DNA from: Treponema sp. OMZ 790
Lineage (GTDB): Bacteria; Spirochaetota; Spirochaetia; Treponematales; Treponemataceae
Reading direction: 5' to 3'
DNA: 64,000 nucleotides
Assembly (NCBI RefSeq): GCF_024181285.1
Contig: NZ_CP051201.1
Location: 372,001-436,000, forward strand
The notes under the pieces were generated by a model that was not told the DNA's origin, did no database searches, and saw nothing but the letters and a program-made list of their open reading frames with translations. Of this stretch, positions 34,017 to 42,288 are shown piece by piece (position 1 is the first letter of the stretch; each line of letters starts with the position of its first letter). The position numbers and the translations under genes were made by a program.

Positions 34017-34046
34017 TTGACAGTTTTTAAATTCGTATGATATATT
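34017..34046 (+). promoter_or_regulatory. sigma-70 promoter of the catabolic cluster
   Basis: A perfect TTGACA (34017-34022) and TATATT (34041-34046) are 18 bases apart. GAGGAGG lies before the ATG at 34096. Confidence 0.7.
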
Positions 34047-34048
34047 GG

Positions 34049-34058
34049 TAATATATTA
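34049..34058. promoter_or_regulatory. palindrome at the promoter start site (possible operator)
   Basis: TAATATATTA is a perfect 10-bp palindrome lying three bases after the -10 and covering the likely start point. This is where a repressor such as the divergent GntR protein could bind. AT-rich palindromes are common, so this is tentative. Confidence 0.3.
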
Positions 34059-34095
34059 GTGGTATTTTATAAACATAATTAGAGGAGGCTGTTTT

Positions 34096-35478
34096 ATGGA
34101 AACTATGAATTTAGGGTTTATTTCATTAATCCCCACAATTGTGATGTTTGTATTTGTTTTTTGGACTAAGAGGATGATTCTGTCGTTTACGGCAGCAACT
34201 CTTGTGGGTGCGGTTCTGATTGGAGGTTTGAATTTTCCATCAGTGTGGTTGGATCAACTTCAGGCTGCATGGGCCGCCGGAACATGCGGATACCTAATTA
34301 TAATGCTTTCACTATTCGGTATATTAATCAAGCTTTTGGATGTATCCGGTTATGCTCTTGAATTTGCAAATTGGTTAGGAAAATATGCAAACACCCGCAA
34401 GAAAGCTATGATTATCACTTTTATTCTTGGATGGTTGATATTTGTCGATGATTATTTAAATAATATGGCTGTATCGACCGCAATGAAAAAAATTTGTGAT
34501 AAACATCGAATCCCGCGTACTTTATTCGGTTTTTTGGTAAACTGTACGGCGGCTCCGGTTTGTGTTTTGATTCCTGTTTCGACTTGGGCTGTTTTTTATG
34601 CCGGTTTATTTGAGGAGAACGGTGTGACGGTAAATGGTACCGGATTAGGTGCTTATATTTCCGGCATGCCGTTTTTATTTTATCCTGTCCTACTGTTATT
34701 AATTTGTTTTTTAATAATAATCGGTGTTTTCCCTTTAATCGGTATTACAAAGAAAGATAATGAATTAGCCATGAAAACAGGCATAGTTTGTTCAAAAGAA
34801 GAAAATCTTGAAGGTAAAGAATTATATGCAGATGATTCCACCGGTTCTGATACTATGATCAAAAATAATCCTTTAAAATTTTTCTTTACTATGGTCGTTA
34901 TCGTTACCGTAACATTGATAACTCAAAATGTTATGGTTGCCTGTATGGGAGCTATTGCAACTGTTGTTGTGATAATACTTATTGAAAAAAAATTACAACT
35001 TACAGAAATTTTTACCAACGCTTTTGAAGGTATAGCGAGTATGCTGATGGTTGATGTTACGATTGCGCTTGCTTTAACTCTTGTTGAAATAAATAAAGTT
35101 ACAGGTATGACCGGTTATGTTATAGATGTTCTTACACCTCTTTTAAACGGATCAATATTTGCTGCAATCGTCTTTGCATTTTGCGGGGCCTATGTATTTT
35201 TTGCCGGAGGTTTCTGGGATGGTTCCATGATTTTTGCTCCTATTGTAGTTCCTATTGCTGTAGCATTGGGTGTTAATCCTATTCTGTCTTGTATGGCATT
35301 GGTTTGTGCTGCCACCCTTGGAAGTACGACCTTTGTCGCGGGCGATGCTATTATGATTACTTCCGGTGCTATTGAAATAAAACCGTATTATCAAATGCTG
35401 GGAACTTTTCCATATGCTTTGATAAGTTATATTTTGACGACTATCTGTTTTGTGATTGCCGGATTTATTATTGGGTAG
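34096..35478 (+). CDS. NhaC-family transporter
   Basis: The 460-residue product is an integral membrane carrier of the NhaC/ion-transporter superfamily with about 11-12 hydrophobic segments. Family-like phrases are FVDDYLNNMAVSTAMKKICD and a related pseudo-repeat GGFWDGSMIFAPIVVPIAVA near the C-terminus. NhaC proteins are annotated as Na+/H+ antiporters, but many members of this clan move organic substrates. Placed first in a catabolic cluster with hydrolases, this one is more likely an uptake system for the cluster's substrate. A strong promoter and GAGGAGG precede it. Confidence 0.85.
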   Translation: METMNLGFISLIPTIVMFVFVFWTKRMILSFTAATLVGAVLIGGLNFPSVWLDQLQAAWAAGTCGYLIIMLSLFGILIKLLDVSGYALEFANWLGKYANTRKKAMIITFILGWLIFVDDYLNNMAVSTAMKKICDKHRIPRTLFGFLVNCTAAPVCVLIPVSTWAVFYAGLFEENGVTVNGTGLGAYISGMPFLFYPVLLLLICFLIIIGVFPLIGITKKDNELAMKTGIVCSKEENLEGKELYADDSTGSDTMIKNNPLKFFFTMVVIVTVTLITQNVMVACMGAIATVVVIILIEKKLQLTEIFTNAFEGIASMLMVDVTIALALTLVEINKVTGMTGYVIDVLTPLLNGSIFAAIVFAFCGAYVFFAGGFWDGSMIFAPIVVPIAVALGVNPILSCMALVCAATLGSTTFVAGDAIMITSGAIEIKPYYQMLGTFPYALISYILTTICFVIAGFIIG

Positions 35479-35486
35479 CAGGGAAT

Positions 35487-37121
35487 ATGAGTATCGCAGA
35501 TAAAATTTTTTTAAGTAATGCCGTATTTACCGGAGACGGTAAGTTACCGTTTCCGGGCGGAGTTGCCATAAAAGAAAATAAAATTCTTGCTGTAGGAAAT
35601 AGGACTGATATTCTTTCTTATTGCGGAGCTGACACAAAAAAATATGAGTTTGGTGATTGTCTCATAATGCCCGGTATCTGCGATGCTCATGGTCATTATT
35701 CCATGGGCGCTTTATATGACAGTAAGTATTTTATCAATGATATATTGTATTCTCATTCAGAACAAGAATGTGTGGCCATGATAAAATCTTTTGCAGATGC
35801 TCATCCTGAATATGACAGCATCATCGGCCAAGGTTGGTTTCCTGCAAATTGGAATGATGCCGAATTGCCTACAAAAATGTCATTGGACGAAATTGTTCCT
35901 GAGCGTCCTGTATATCTTGCATCCGCCGATGCTCATACAGGCTGGTTGAATAGTAAGGCTTTGGATGAATTGGGTATAGACAGAAATGATTTGGAATATG
36001 GCAAAAATATTGTACTTTTACCTAATGGAGAACCCAGCGGAATTTTGAGAGAGAGTGCATGGTTTCGTTTGGCTTCAAGTAAAACTTTTGTACCTGCGGA
36101 TTCAATCAGTGAAGAAGTTAATAGAGATTTGATGCATAGACTTGCAAGAGTAGGTATCACAACTTTCTGTGATGTATCAGGAATTTTACCTGGTGTAAAA
36201 TATGATACTTTGGAAGATATGGATAAAGCTGATGAATTAATTGTAAGGATAAATTTGAACCCATCCATTGGGCTTGATATGGGGCAGCAGGAAATCAATG
36301 CACTTAGAAAAAAGTATAACTCGGATAAACTTAGAGTTACCGGCTTGAAAGGAGTTATAGACGGTGTAACTTCTACATATACAGGATATTTGCTTGAGCC
36401 TTATTCTGATAGACCTGGTACTAGAGGATTTATAAACGATACGGAAACCTATTATGAACAATGTATTATTAATGCAAATAAATACGGTTTGGGTGTGAGA
36501 CTTCATTGTATTGCCGACGGGTCTGTAAGATTTGCTTTGGATTGTTTTGAAAAATCCAATAGAATAAATAATAACAGTCGTATTCGTAATTCGATAGAAC
36601 ATATCGAGAATATACATCCTGACGATATTGCAAGGTTTCAGCAGTTAGGTGTTACGGCTTCAATGCAGCCTCGCCATCTTGCTCTTGATGCAAATGAAAA
36701 GATTGTACGTCTGGGTAAAGAAAGATGCAAATGGGAATGGCCGTGCCGATCTATTTTGGAATCCGGAGGTATAATTGCCTTGGGCACTGATTATCCTGTT
36801 GTTGATTTTAATCCTTTTGAAACTATATATTACGCAGTTACACGGCATGGATATGATAGAAAACCCACTGGTATTAATCCTTCGGAAAAATTAACAATGT
36901 CACAGACCTTAAGGGCTTATACTTTTGGAGGTGCTTATGTTTCAAATCGTGAAAATGAATTAGGTACGTTAGAAGCGGGAAAATTGGCTGACATCATAAT
37001 ACTTGATCAGAATCTTTTCTGTATTGATGAAGAGAAGATACCTGATACAAAGGTACTTATGAATGTATTTGACGGAAATATTATTTATGAAGAAAAAAAA
37101 TTTAGTAGGAGGAGAATATGA
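35487..37121 (+). CDS. YtcJ-type amidohydrolase
   Basis: The 544-residue product belongs to the amidohydrolase superfamily, YtcJ-like branch. Metal ligands are visible: HxH in DAHGHYSMG, HCIADGS, a further His in SIEHIENIHPDD, and the catalytic Asp in GTDYPVVDFNPF. The C-terminal AGKLADIIILDQN closes the beta-sandwich. Cytoplasmic; it probably hydrolyses an amide or cyclic amide, substrate unknown. It starts 8 bases after the transporter and overlaps the M28 peptidase gene by four bases (ATGA). A second, diverged YtcJ protein ends the cluster. Confidence 0.88.
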   Translation: MSIADKIFLSNAVFTGDGKLPFPGGVAIKENKILAVGNRTDILSYCGADTKKYEFGDCLIMPGICDAHGHYSMGALYDSKYFINDILYSHSEQECVAMIKSFADAHPEYDSIIGQGWFPANWNDAELPTKMSLDEIVPERPVYLASADAHTGWLNSKALDELGIDRNDLEYGKNIVLLPNGEPSGILRESAWFRLASSKTFVPADSISEEVNRDLMHRLARVGITTFCDVSGILPGVKYDTLEDMDKADELIVRINLNPSIGLDMGQQEINALRKKYNSDKLRVTGLKGVIDGVTSTYTGYLLEPYSDRPGTRGFINDTETYYEQCIINANKYGLGVRLHCIADGSVRFALDCFEKSNRINNNSRIRNSIEHIENIHPDDIARFQQLGVTASMQPRHLALDANEKIVRLGKERCKWEWPCRSILESGGIIALGTDYPVVDFNPFETIYYAVTRHGYDRKPTGINPSEKLTMSQTLRAYTFGGAYVSNRENELGTLEAGKLADIIILDQNLFCIDEEKIPDTKVLMNVFDGNIIYEEKKFSRRRI

Positions 37122-39070
37122 TTGCAGAATTCAGTAAACATTTGGATTTAAACTATACACTTGGTTTAATGGAAAAACTTATATCGTTTAAGAGTAATCC
37201 TGATTTAGGATATCGCACATCAGGTTCTACAGCAGAAATAGCAGCCGGGGATTTTCTTCATGAAGAAATGAAACGAATAGGTTTGAAAAATGTGCACAAA
37301 GAAGCTGTTGTTGTAGATAATTTTGAATTTAAACGTGCTGATATTTCATATAAAATGGCAAATGGAATTACACGAAAATTTTTGATGTCAAGTTTTCAAG
37401 CCAGGTGCTTAGCTGAGAACGAAAAGATTAAAATTGTTTATGTTAATAAGGGCAGGGATATCGATTATGAAAATATCGATGTTGAAGGTAAATACGTTCT
37501 AATCGATATCAATATGGTGGATGATTGGTGGGTTAACTGGCCGATCACTCAAGCTAAAGTAAATAAAGCAAAAGGCGTTATTGTAGTTCAAATAGGAGGT
37601 TATTGTTCGTGGTCGAAAGATACATTGGGTGTACAAGATATTTCTACGACCTGTGACCTTCCTGCATTTTCAATGACTGTCCGTGAAGCTGAACTTCTTA
37701 AAGAACAGTTAAAACTTCAAGGAGGAGAAATAGAGGCAATCTTGAATGCAGATGTGAATGTAGTAAACAATGGAATTACAAACTGCATAATAGGTGAAAT
37801 TCCGGGAAAAATTGATGAAGTAATATATCTTATTGGCCATTATGATGCTTATTTTACCGCTTTTGCAGATAATTCCTCCGGTATCGGCTGTATAATGGGT
37901 ATATGCAAAGCTCTAGTTGAAGATGGATATACACCGGATAGAACTTTACGCATTTGTCTACACGGGGCGGAAGAATGGGGAATTGAAGGAACTCGTTATG
38001 ACTGGGCTCGAGGTGCAACAATGCTTGTACATAAACATCCCGAGTGGGGTGACAACGGATTTTTGCTGGTAAATTTAGATGGAAATTTAATCAATGGAAC
38101 GGCCTCTGCTGTTAAGGTAAGAACATCATATGAAATGGTCGAAGGCATTGAAAAGCTGGGTAAAAACATTGAAGGTAATGTATATCCTTTCGGTACTTAT
38201 AGTCCGATGTGGACATGGACTGAAAGTTATATGTATGCATGTCTTGGAATCCCGACTATAGAAAGTTTTTATGAAGGAGTTAATTTTTGGCCATCATATC
38301 ATTCCAGTTCGGATCAAAAAGATGTAAATGATTATAGTGATGAAGTTTTTCTTTCTTCTCATATTTTGTATGGAACTATTTTACAGAAATTCGATAAACT
38401 GCCTGTGAGACCTTTGGATTTTACGGCTTTATTTGACAAAATGCTTGATGAAGTCGATGGAAAAATTATTGCTGATTCGAAATTATTATGTGAAAAAATT
38501 CTAAAAGCAAAAGAAACTGCCGTAGTTTTAAAGAAAAAAAATGATTCTTTCTCAAAAATAGATAGTGTAGCAAAAAAGTATAATAAAAAAGTAGGTAGAA
38601 TTTTTTCTAAAATAGTTAACGAATTATTCGGAATTGATTGGTTCGAGCAATATAATTTTATTCATATACGTAATCAAAATAATATTCACTATTTGACTTC
38701 TGCCATCGAAAGCCTTAAAGTCGGTAACATAGAAAAAGCTATGGATGAAGATTTGAGAGGTGTCGATCTTTGTTGGTATGGTTATCATTTTGATAAACGT
38801 GTTTACGATATATTGGTTGACCAAGTTCTCGGAGAAGCTGCACCTTTTACATGGGCAAAAGGTAAAGTAACAACTATAGCCGATATGTGGAATATCGGAA
38901 GGGAACTTCAAAAATTACGAAATGAAGGCGCAACAAATTATACGGATGTTATTGCTAAGCTTGAAAAAGAGATTGAAACTCAAAAAAATGAATTGAAAGA
39001 AAAGTTTGCGGCTGAGATTAGTATTTTAGAAGAGCTTATCTGCATGATGAAAGATTGTATTGAAGATTAA
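37118..39070 (+). CDS. M28-family metallopeptidase with PA-like domain
   Basis: The 650-residue product has an aminopeptidase Y/M28 catalytic domain with all expected zinc ligands: His and Asp in IGHYDAYF, Asp in ADNSSGIG, Glu pair in HGAEEWG, Asp in NLDGN and His in YHSSSDQ. A PA-like insert (about residues 95-195, KYVLIDINMVDD and KAKGVIVVQIGGYCS) comes before it. A C-terminal helical region of about 200 residues is unusual. There is no signal peptide, so it is a cytoplasmic peptidase or carboxypeptidase. It overlaps the amidohydrolase gene upstream and is followed by the ATC-hydrolase-like gene. Confidence 0.88.
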   Translation: MIAEFSKHLDLNYTLGLMEKLISFKSNPDLGYRTSGSTAEIAAGDFLHEEMKRIGLKNVHKEAVVVDNFEFKRADISYKMANGITRKFLMSSFQARCLAENEKIKIVYVNKGRDIDYENIDVEGKYVLIDINMVDDWWVNWPITQAKVNKAKGVIVVQIGGYCSWSKDTLGVQDISTTCDLPAFSMTVREAELLKEQLKLQGGEIEAILNADVNVVNNGITNCIIGEIPGKIDEVIYLIGHYDAYFTAFADNSSGIGCIMGICKALVEDGYTPDRTLRICLHGAEEWGIEGTRYDWARGATMLVHKHPEWGDNGFLLVNLDGNLINGTASAVKVRTSYEMVEGIEKLGKNIEGNVYPFGTYSPMWTWTESYMYACLGIPTIESFYEGVNFWPSYHSSSDQKDVNDYSDEVFLSSHILYGTILQKFDKLPVRPLDFTALFDKMLDEVDGKIIADSKLLCEKILKAKETAVVLKKKNDSFSKIDSVAKKYNKKVGRIFSKIVNELFGIDWFEQYNFIHIRNQNNIHYLTSAIESLKVGNIEKAMDEDLRGVDLCWYGYHFDKRVYDILVDQVLGEAAPFTWAKGKVTTIADMWNIGRELQKLRNEGATNYTDVIAKLEKEIETQKNELKEKFAAEISILEELICMMKDCIED

Positions 39071-39092
39071 TTATTGTAAGGAGGAATTAGTC

Positions 39093-39575
39093 ATGATAAA
39101 AAATAAAGCCGAATTTAAGAATCAGCATATTGAAGATATGCGAAATGCTTTTGAACATAGGGCAACATGGTTTTACTTGTTATATAAAGAAGCAAGAAAA
39201 CGAGGGTTAACGGATGAATTTGCTAGATGCGCCATAAGAAAATGCGGTAATTTTCATGGAATGAATAAATTTACGCATTCTGATGATTTCGAGATATTTC
39301 ACAAAGAATTTGTGAATGACAATGTCAAGCAAATTTTTCAAATGGAAGATAAGTGTGACGGAGAAAATTTGAGTGTAGACTTTCACTATTGTCCTTTGGT
39401 ATCGGCATGGAAAAAGATAGGAGCATTTGATGAAGAGTTACCTATGTTATGCGATATTGCAATGGATGGCGATAGAGGAATATGTGAAACCTTAGGTTTT
39501 GATTTTAAACTCGGAAAAACAATTGCAAAAGGCGATTCAATATGTGAGATTAGAATAAAACAGAAAAAAGATTAA
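39093..39575 (+). CDS. L-2-amino-thiazoline-4-carboxylate hydrolase-like protein
   Basis: The 160-residue product resembles the ATC hydrolase family, which opens 2-aminothiazoline-4-carboxylate to S-carbamoyl-cysteine in some Pseudomonas. Typical features are the N-terminal helix (FEHRATWFYLLYKEA), FHYCPLVSAWKKIG with a conserved Cys, and DIAMDGDRGICETLGFDF. The ATG at 39093 is chosen because AAGGAGG stands upstream; an ATG at 39060 lies within the M28 gene. Family is likely but the true substrate is unknown; it may instead act on another thiazoline or amide. Confidence 0.75.
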   Translation: MIKNKAEFKNQHIEDMRNAFEHRATWFYLLYKEARKRGLTDEFARCAIRKCGNFHGMNKFTHSDDFEIFHKEFVNDNVKQIFQMEDKCDGENLSVDFHYCPLVSAWKKIGAFDEELPMLCDIAMDGDRGICETLGFDFKLGKTIAKGDSICEIRIKQKKD

Positions 39576-39584
39576 GGAGCTCCT

Positions 39585-40592
39585 ATGAAAAAAATATTAA
39601 ATAAACCTGAAGATTTTGTAGATGAGATGATTGAAGGAATTTTGCATGCTTATCCTAATAAGATAACTGCACTAAATGGGGACAAGAGGGTCATCGTAAA
39701 CAAAACAAAAAAAGAAAACAAGGTCGGTATAGTTACTGCAGGCGGAAGCGGTCACTTACCTGTCTTTCTCGGTTATGTAGGAGATGGCATGCTGGATGGA
39801 TGTGCTGTAGGAAATGTTTTTGCTTCTCCCTCCGCAAATAAAATGTATGAGATGATTAAAGCCTGTAACTTTGGTAAGGGAGTTTTATGCTTATACGGAA
39901 ATTATGGAGGAGACAAGCTTAATTTTGAAATGGCTATGTCTATGGCCGAAATGGATGGTATAGAAGTAAAAGAAATAAGAGTAATGGATGATATTGCTTC
40001 TTCACCGCTTACGGCAAAGGATAAAAGGCGGGGTGTCGCCGGAATGGTGTTTGCTTATAAAATTGCCGGAGCCGCAGCACAAAACGGCTATGACCTTGAA
40101 AAACTTATTTCGGTTACCGAAAGAGCTCTTGATAACATGCGTACAATGGGAATAGCTTTATCTCCATGTATAGTACCTGAAGTAGGTAAGCCTACATTTT
40201 CGATCAATGAAGATGAGATGGAAATAGGAATGGGCATTCATGGGGAAGTAGGTATAGAAGTTTCAAAGATAAAAACTTCAGCCGAGGTTGCAAAAATGAT
40301 TTTTGACAAAATTGCAACAGAGCTTTCTTTTTCGGGCGGTGATGAGCTTGCCGTAATGATTAACGGTCTCGGTGCTACCCCGCTTGAAGAGTTGTTTATT
40401 ATCTATCGGGATTTATTTAATATTTTAGACGGATTGGGGGTAAAAGTAGTGAGCCCTCACATAGGAGAATTTGCAACTTCCATGGAGATGGCAGGGCTTT
40501 CAATTACGATTATGAAATTGGATAATGAGTTAAAGACCTTACTTTTCCATGATGCAAATACTCCCTTTTATACTAATGCCAATAAAAAGTAG
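39585..40592 (+). CDS. dhaK: DhaK-family kinase subunit
   Basis: The 335-residue product resembles the substrate-binding subunit of dihydroxyacetone kinase, which binds Dha covalently through a histidine. The expected elements are AGGSGHLPVFLGYVGDGMLD, NYGGDKLNFEMA (Asp) and GIHGEVG (substrate His). The usual GGGSGHEP reads GGSGHLP here, so specificity may differ from glycolytic Dha kinases. DhaL follows 9 bases after; the phosphoryl-donor DhaM is not encoded in the cluster. AAGGAG precedes the ATG. Confidence 0.87.
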   Translation: MKKILNKPEDFVDEMIEGILHAYPNKITALNGDKRVIVNKTKKENKVGIVTAGGSGHLPVFLGYVGDGMLDGCAVGNVFASPSANKMYEMIKACNFGKGVLCLYGNYGGDKLNFEMAMSMAEMDGIEVKEIRVMDDIASSPLTAKDKRRGVAGMVFAYKIAGAAAQNGYDLEKLISVTERALDNMRTMGIALSPCIVPEVGKPTFSINEDEMEIGMGIHGEVGIEVSKIKTSAEVAKMIFDKIATELSFSGGDELAVMINGLGATPLEELFIIYRDLFNILDGLGVKVVSPHIGEFATSMEMAGLSITIMKLDNELKTLLFHDANTPFYTNANKK

Positions 40593-40601
40593 GAAGCCGA
40601 C

Positions 40602-41273
40602 ATGATTACAAAAAATATAATTCTGAATGTATTATCTGAAATAGCAAAAACTATGGAAGATGAAAAAGATTACCTCATTGAGCTTGACCAGCAAAACGGT
40701 GATGGTGATTTGGGGATATCCATGAGTGCCGGATTCAACGCTGCACTTAATGCTTTTAAAGACGATTCCGGAGAAGATATCGGTCTTGGTATTCTCAAAG
40801 CTGCGATGACTTTTAACGAAAAAGCTCCTTCAAGCTTAGGTACCATATTATCATTCGGATTAATGGCTATGGGAAAAACTTTTAAAGGAAAAAAGGTGCT
40901 GACTTCGGAAGAGTTTGTCTCGGGTTTTTCTAAATTTAACGAAGAGATTATGAACAAGGGAGGGGCTAAGCCCGGAGAAAAAACTATTGTCGATACTCTT
41001 GTTCCTACCGAAAAATATATTCGTGAAAATGTAGGAAAAATTTCAAATACGGATCTTATAAAGAGCGCGGAGCAGATTGCAAAAGAAAGTTCAGATGCAA
41101 CTCGTAATATGAAGTCGGTACATGGACGAGCCGCTTATTATGCAGAAAAAAGCATCGGTGTTCTTGACGGCGGTTCTTATGCCGGATATTTGATATTCAA
41201 AGCATTAAATAATTTTATGATAGATGGAGGAAAAAATGAAAGAAAAAAGAAAATTGATTTTGGATGCTTTTAG
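40602..41273 (+). CDS. dhaL: DhaL-family kinase subunit
   Basis: The 223-residue product resembles the ADP/ATP-binding DhaL subunit. The Mg-binding aspartates occur in LDQQNGDGDLGISM (the usual GDGDHG has Leu for His here), and GTILSFGLMAMGK and KPGEKTIVDTLVPTEKY are also family-like. The three aspartates needed for the two Mg ions are kept. Its 3' end overlaps the next gene by 38 bases, so their translation is coupled. With DhaM absent, the donor is either ATP directly or a PTS protein encoded elsewhere. Confidence 0.87.
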   Translation: MITKNIILNVLSEIAKTMEDEKDYLIELDQQNGDGDLGISMSAGFNAALNAFKDDSGEDIGLGILKAAMTFNEKAPSSLGTILSFGLMAMGKTFKGKKVLTSEEFVSGFSKFNEEIMNKGGAKPGEKTIVDTLVPTEKYIRENVGKISNTDLIKSAEQIAKESSDATRNMKSVHGRAAYYAEKSIGVLDGGSYAGYLIFKALNNFMIDGGKNERKKKIDFGCF

Positions 41274-42246
41274 CAACAAAGAGGTTCACAGGGTTCCTGT
41301 TGGTTTTTGGTGGCATTTTGCTGATGAGTACAGGCAGTTTCGCGGTTTGTTGGATGACGGGATTATTCAAGCAACAATTGACGGTACAAAAAAAATGTAT
41401 GACGATTTAAAACCTGATATGGTAAAAATAATGTCTGATGGTTTTTTCGGTCATCCGTCAATTATGGAAAATGATATTAACAATATTGCTGATGTTAAAA
41501 AGATCAAATCTATAGGAAATGCCTCTCCTTGGTATGATAAACAAATTGATATGGTTAATGAAATTTTAGATCACTTTGATGGAGAAGTTGCCGCATTTTA
41601 TAATATTTTTGCTCCGTTAAACTATATCAGATTGTATACAGAGTGCTATAAAAAGCAACCTGATTTGTTTGTTAAACTTTTTTTTGAAGATGCTGATGCT
41701 GTGCTGAATGCTTCTTTAGCAATTGCAGATGATTTGATTGTTCTTGCCGATAAGCTTAAAAGCAAAACAAAACTTGACGGAATTTATTACAGTGTTCAAA
41801 GTGTTCAGTCGCAAGATGCAGATCTAAAATTCCATCAGAAATATGTTTTGCCTTCCGATAAAAAAGTTCTTGATAAAATAAACGCTCTTTGGGACAATAA
41901 CATTCTTCATATCTGCGGTTATGCCGATTATACAAATAATTTATCTTTCTATAAAGATTATAAAGCTAAGGTTTATAACTGGGCTGTAAATACGGAAAAA
42001 CTTTCTTTGGCAGAAGGAAAAAAATTCTTTGGAAATGCCTGTGTTTTGGGCGGCTTTGATAATAACAGAGGTACCCTTATTGATGTAGGCCCGGATATCG
42101 AGATTGAAAACTGCGTTGAGAAATTGATAAAAGAAGCCGGTACTACAGGCGTTATTATCGGCGCGGATTGCACTATTGCTCCAGAAATAGGACTAAAACG
42201 GCTCGGTGAGATCAGAAACTATGCAGAAAAGTATAGCAAAAAATAA
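41236..42246 (+). CDS. uroporphyrinogen decarboxylase/MtaA-like protein
   Basis: The 336-residue product belongs to the URO-D superfamily. A His-x-Cys motif occurs in ILHICGYAD and a further Cys in GADCTIAPEIGLKRL. This is the Zn-thiolate pattern of methylcobamide:coenzyme-M methyltransferases (MtaA/MtbA) rather than of true heme-pathway decarboxylases, whose active-site Arg/Asp N-terminus is not evident. No heme pathway gene is nearby. The ATG at 41236 with GGAGG before it is preferred over one at 41224. Its substrate may be a methylated or decarboxylated intermediate of this cluster, which is inference. Confidence 0.8.
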   Translation: MKEKRKLILDAFSNKEVHRVPVGFWWHFADEYRQFRGLLDDGIIQATIDGTKKMYDDLKPDMVKIMSDGFFGHPSIMENDINNIADVKKIKSIGNASPWYDKQIDMVNEILDHFDGEVAAFYNIFAPLNYIRLYTECYKKQPDLFVKLFFEDADAVLNASLAIADDLIVLADKLKSKTKLDGIYYSVQSVQSQDADLKFHQKYVLPSDKKVLDKINALWDNNILHICGYADYTNNLSFYKDYKAKVYNWAVNTEKLSLAEGKKFFGNACVLGGFDNNRGTLIDVGPDIEIENCVEKLIKEAGTTGVIIGADCTIAPEIGLKRLGEIRNYAEKYSKK

Positions 42247-42288
42247 AGTGTAGGAGTTATTTATATAAATCCTAAAGGAGGGTATAAA

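Noticed and set aside
36237..36617. Antisense 126-codon frame opposite the first YtcJ amidohydrolase
   Set aside because: The sense gene has all metal ligands and context; the antisense frame has no signal of translation.
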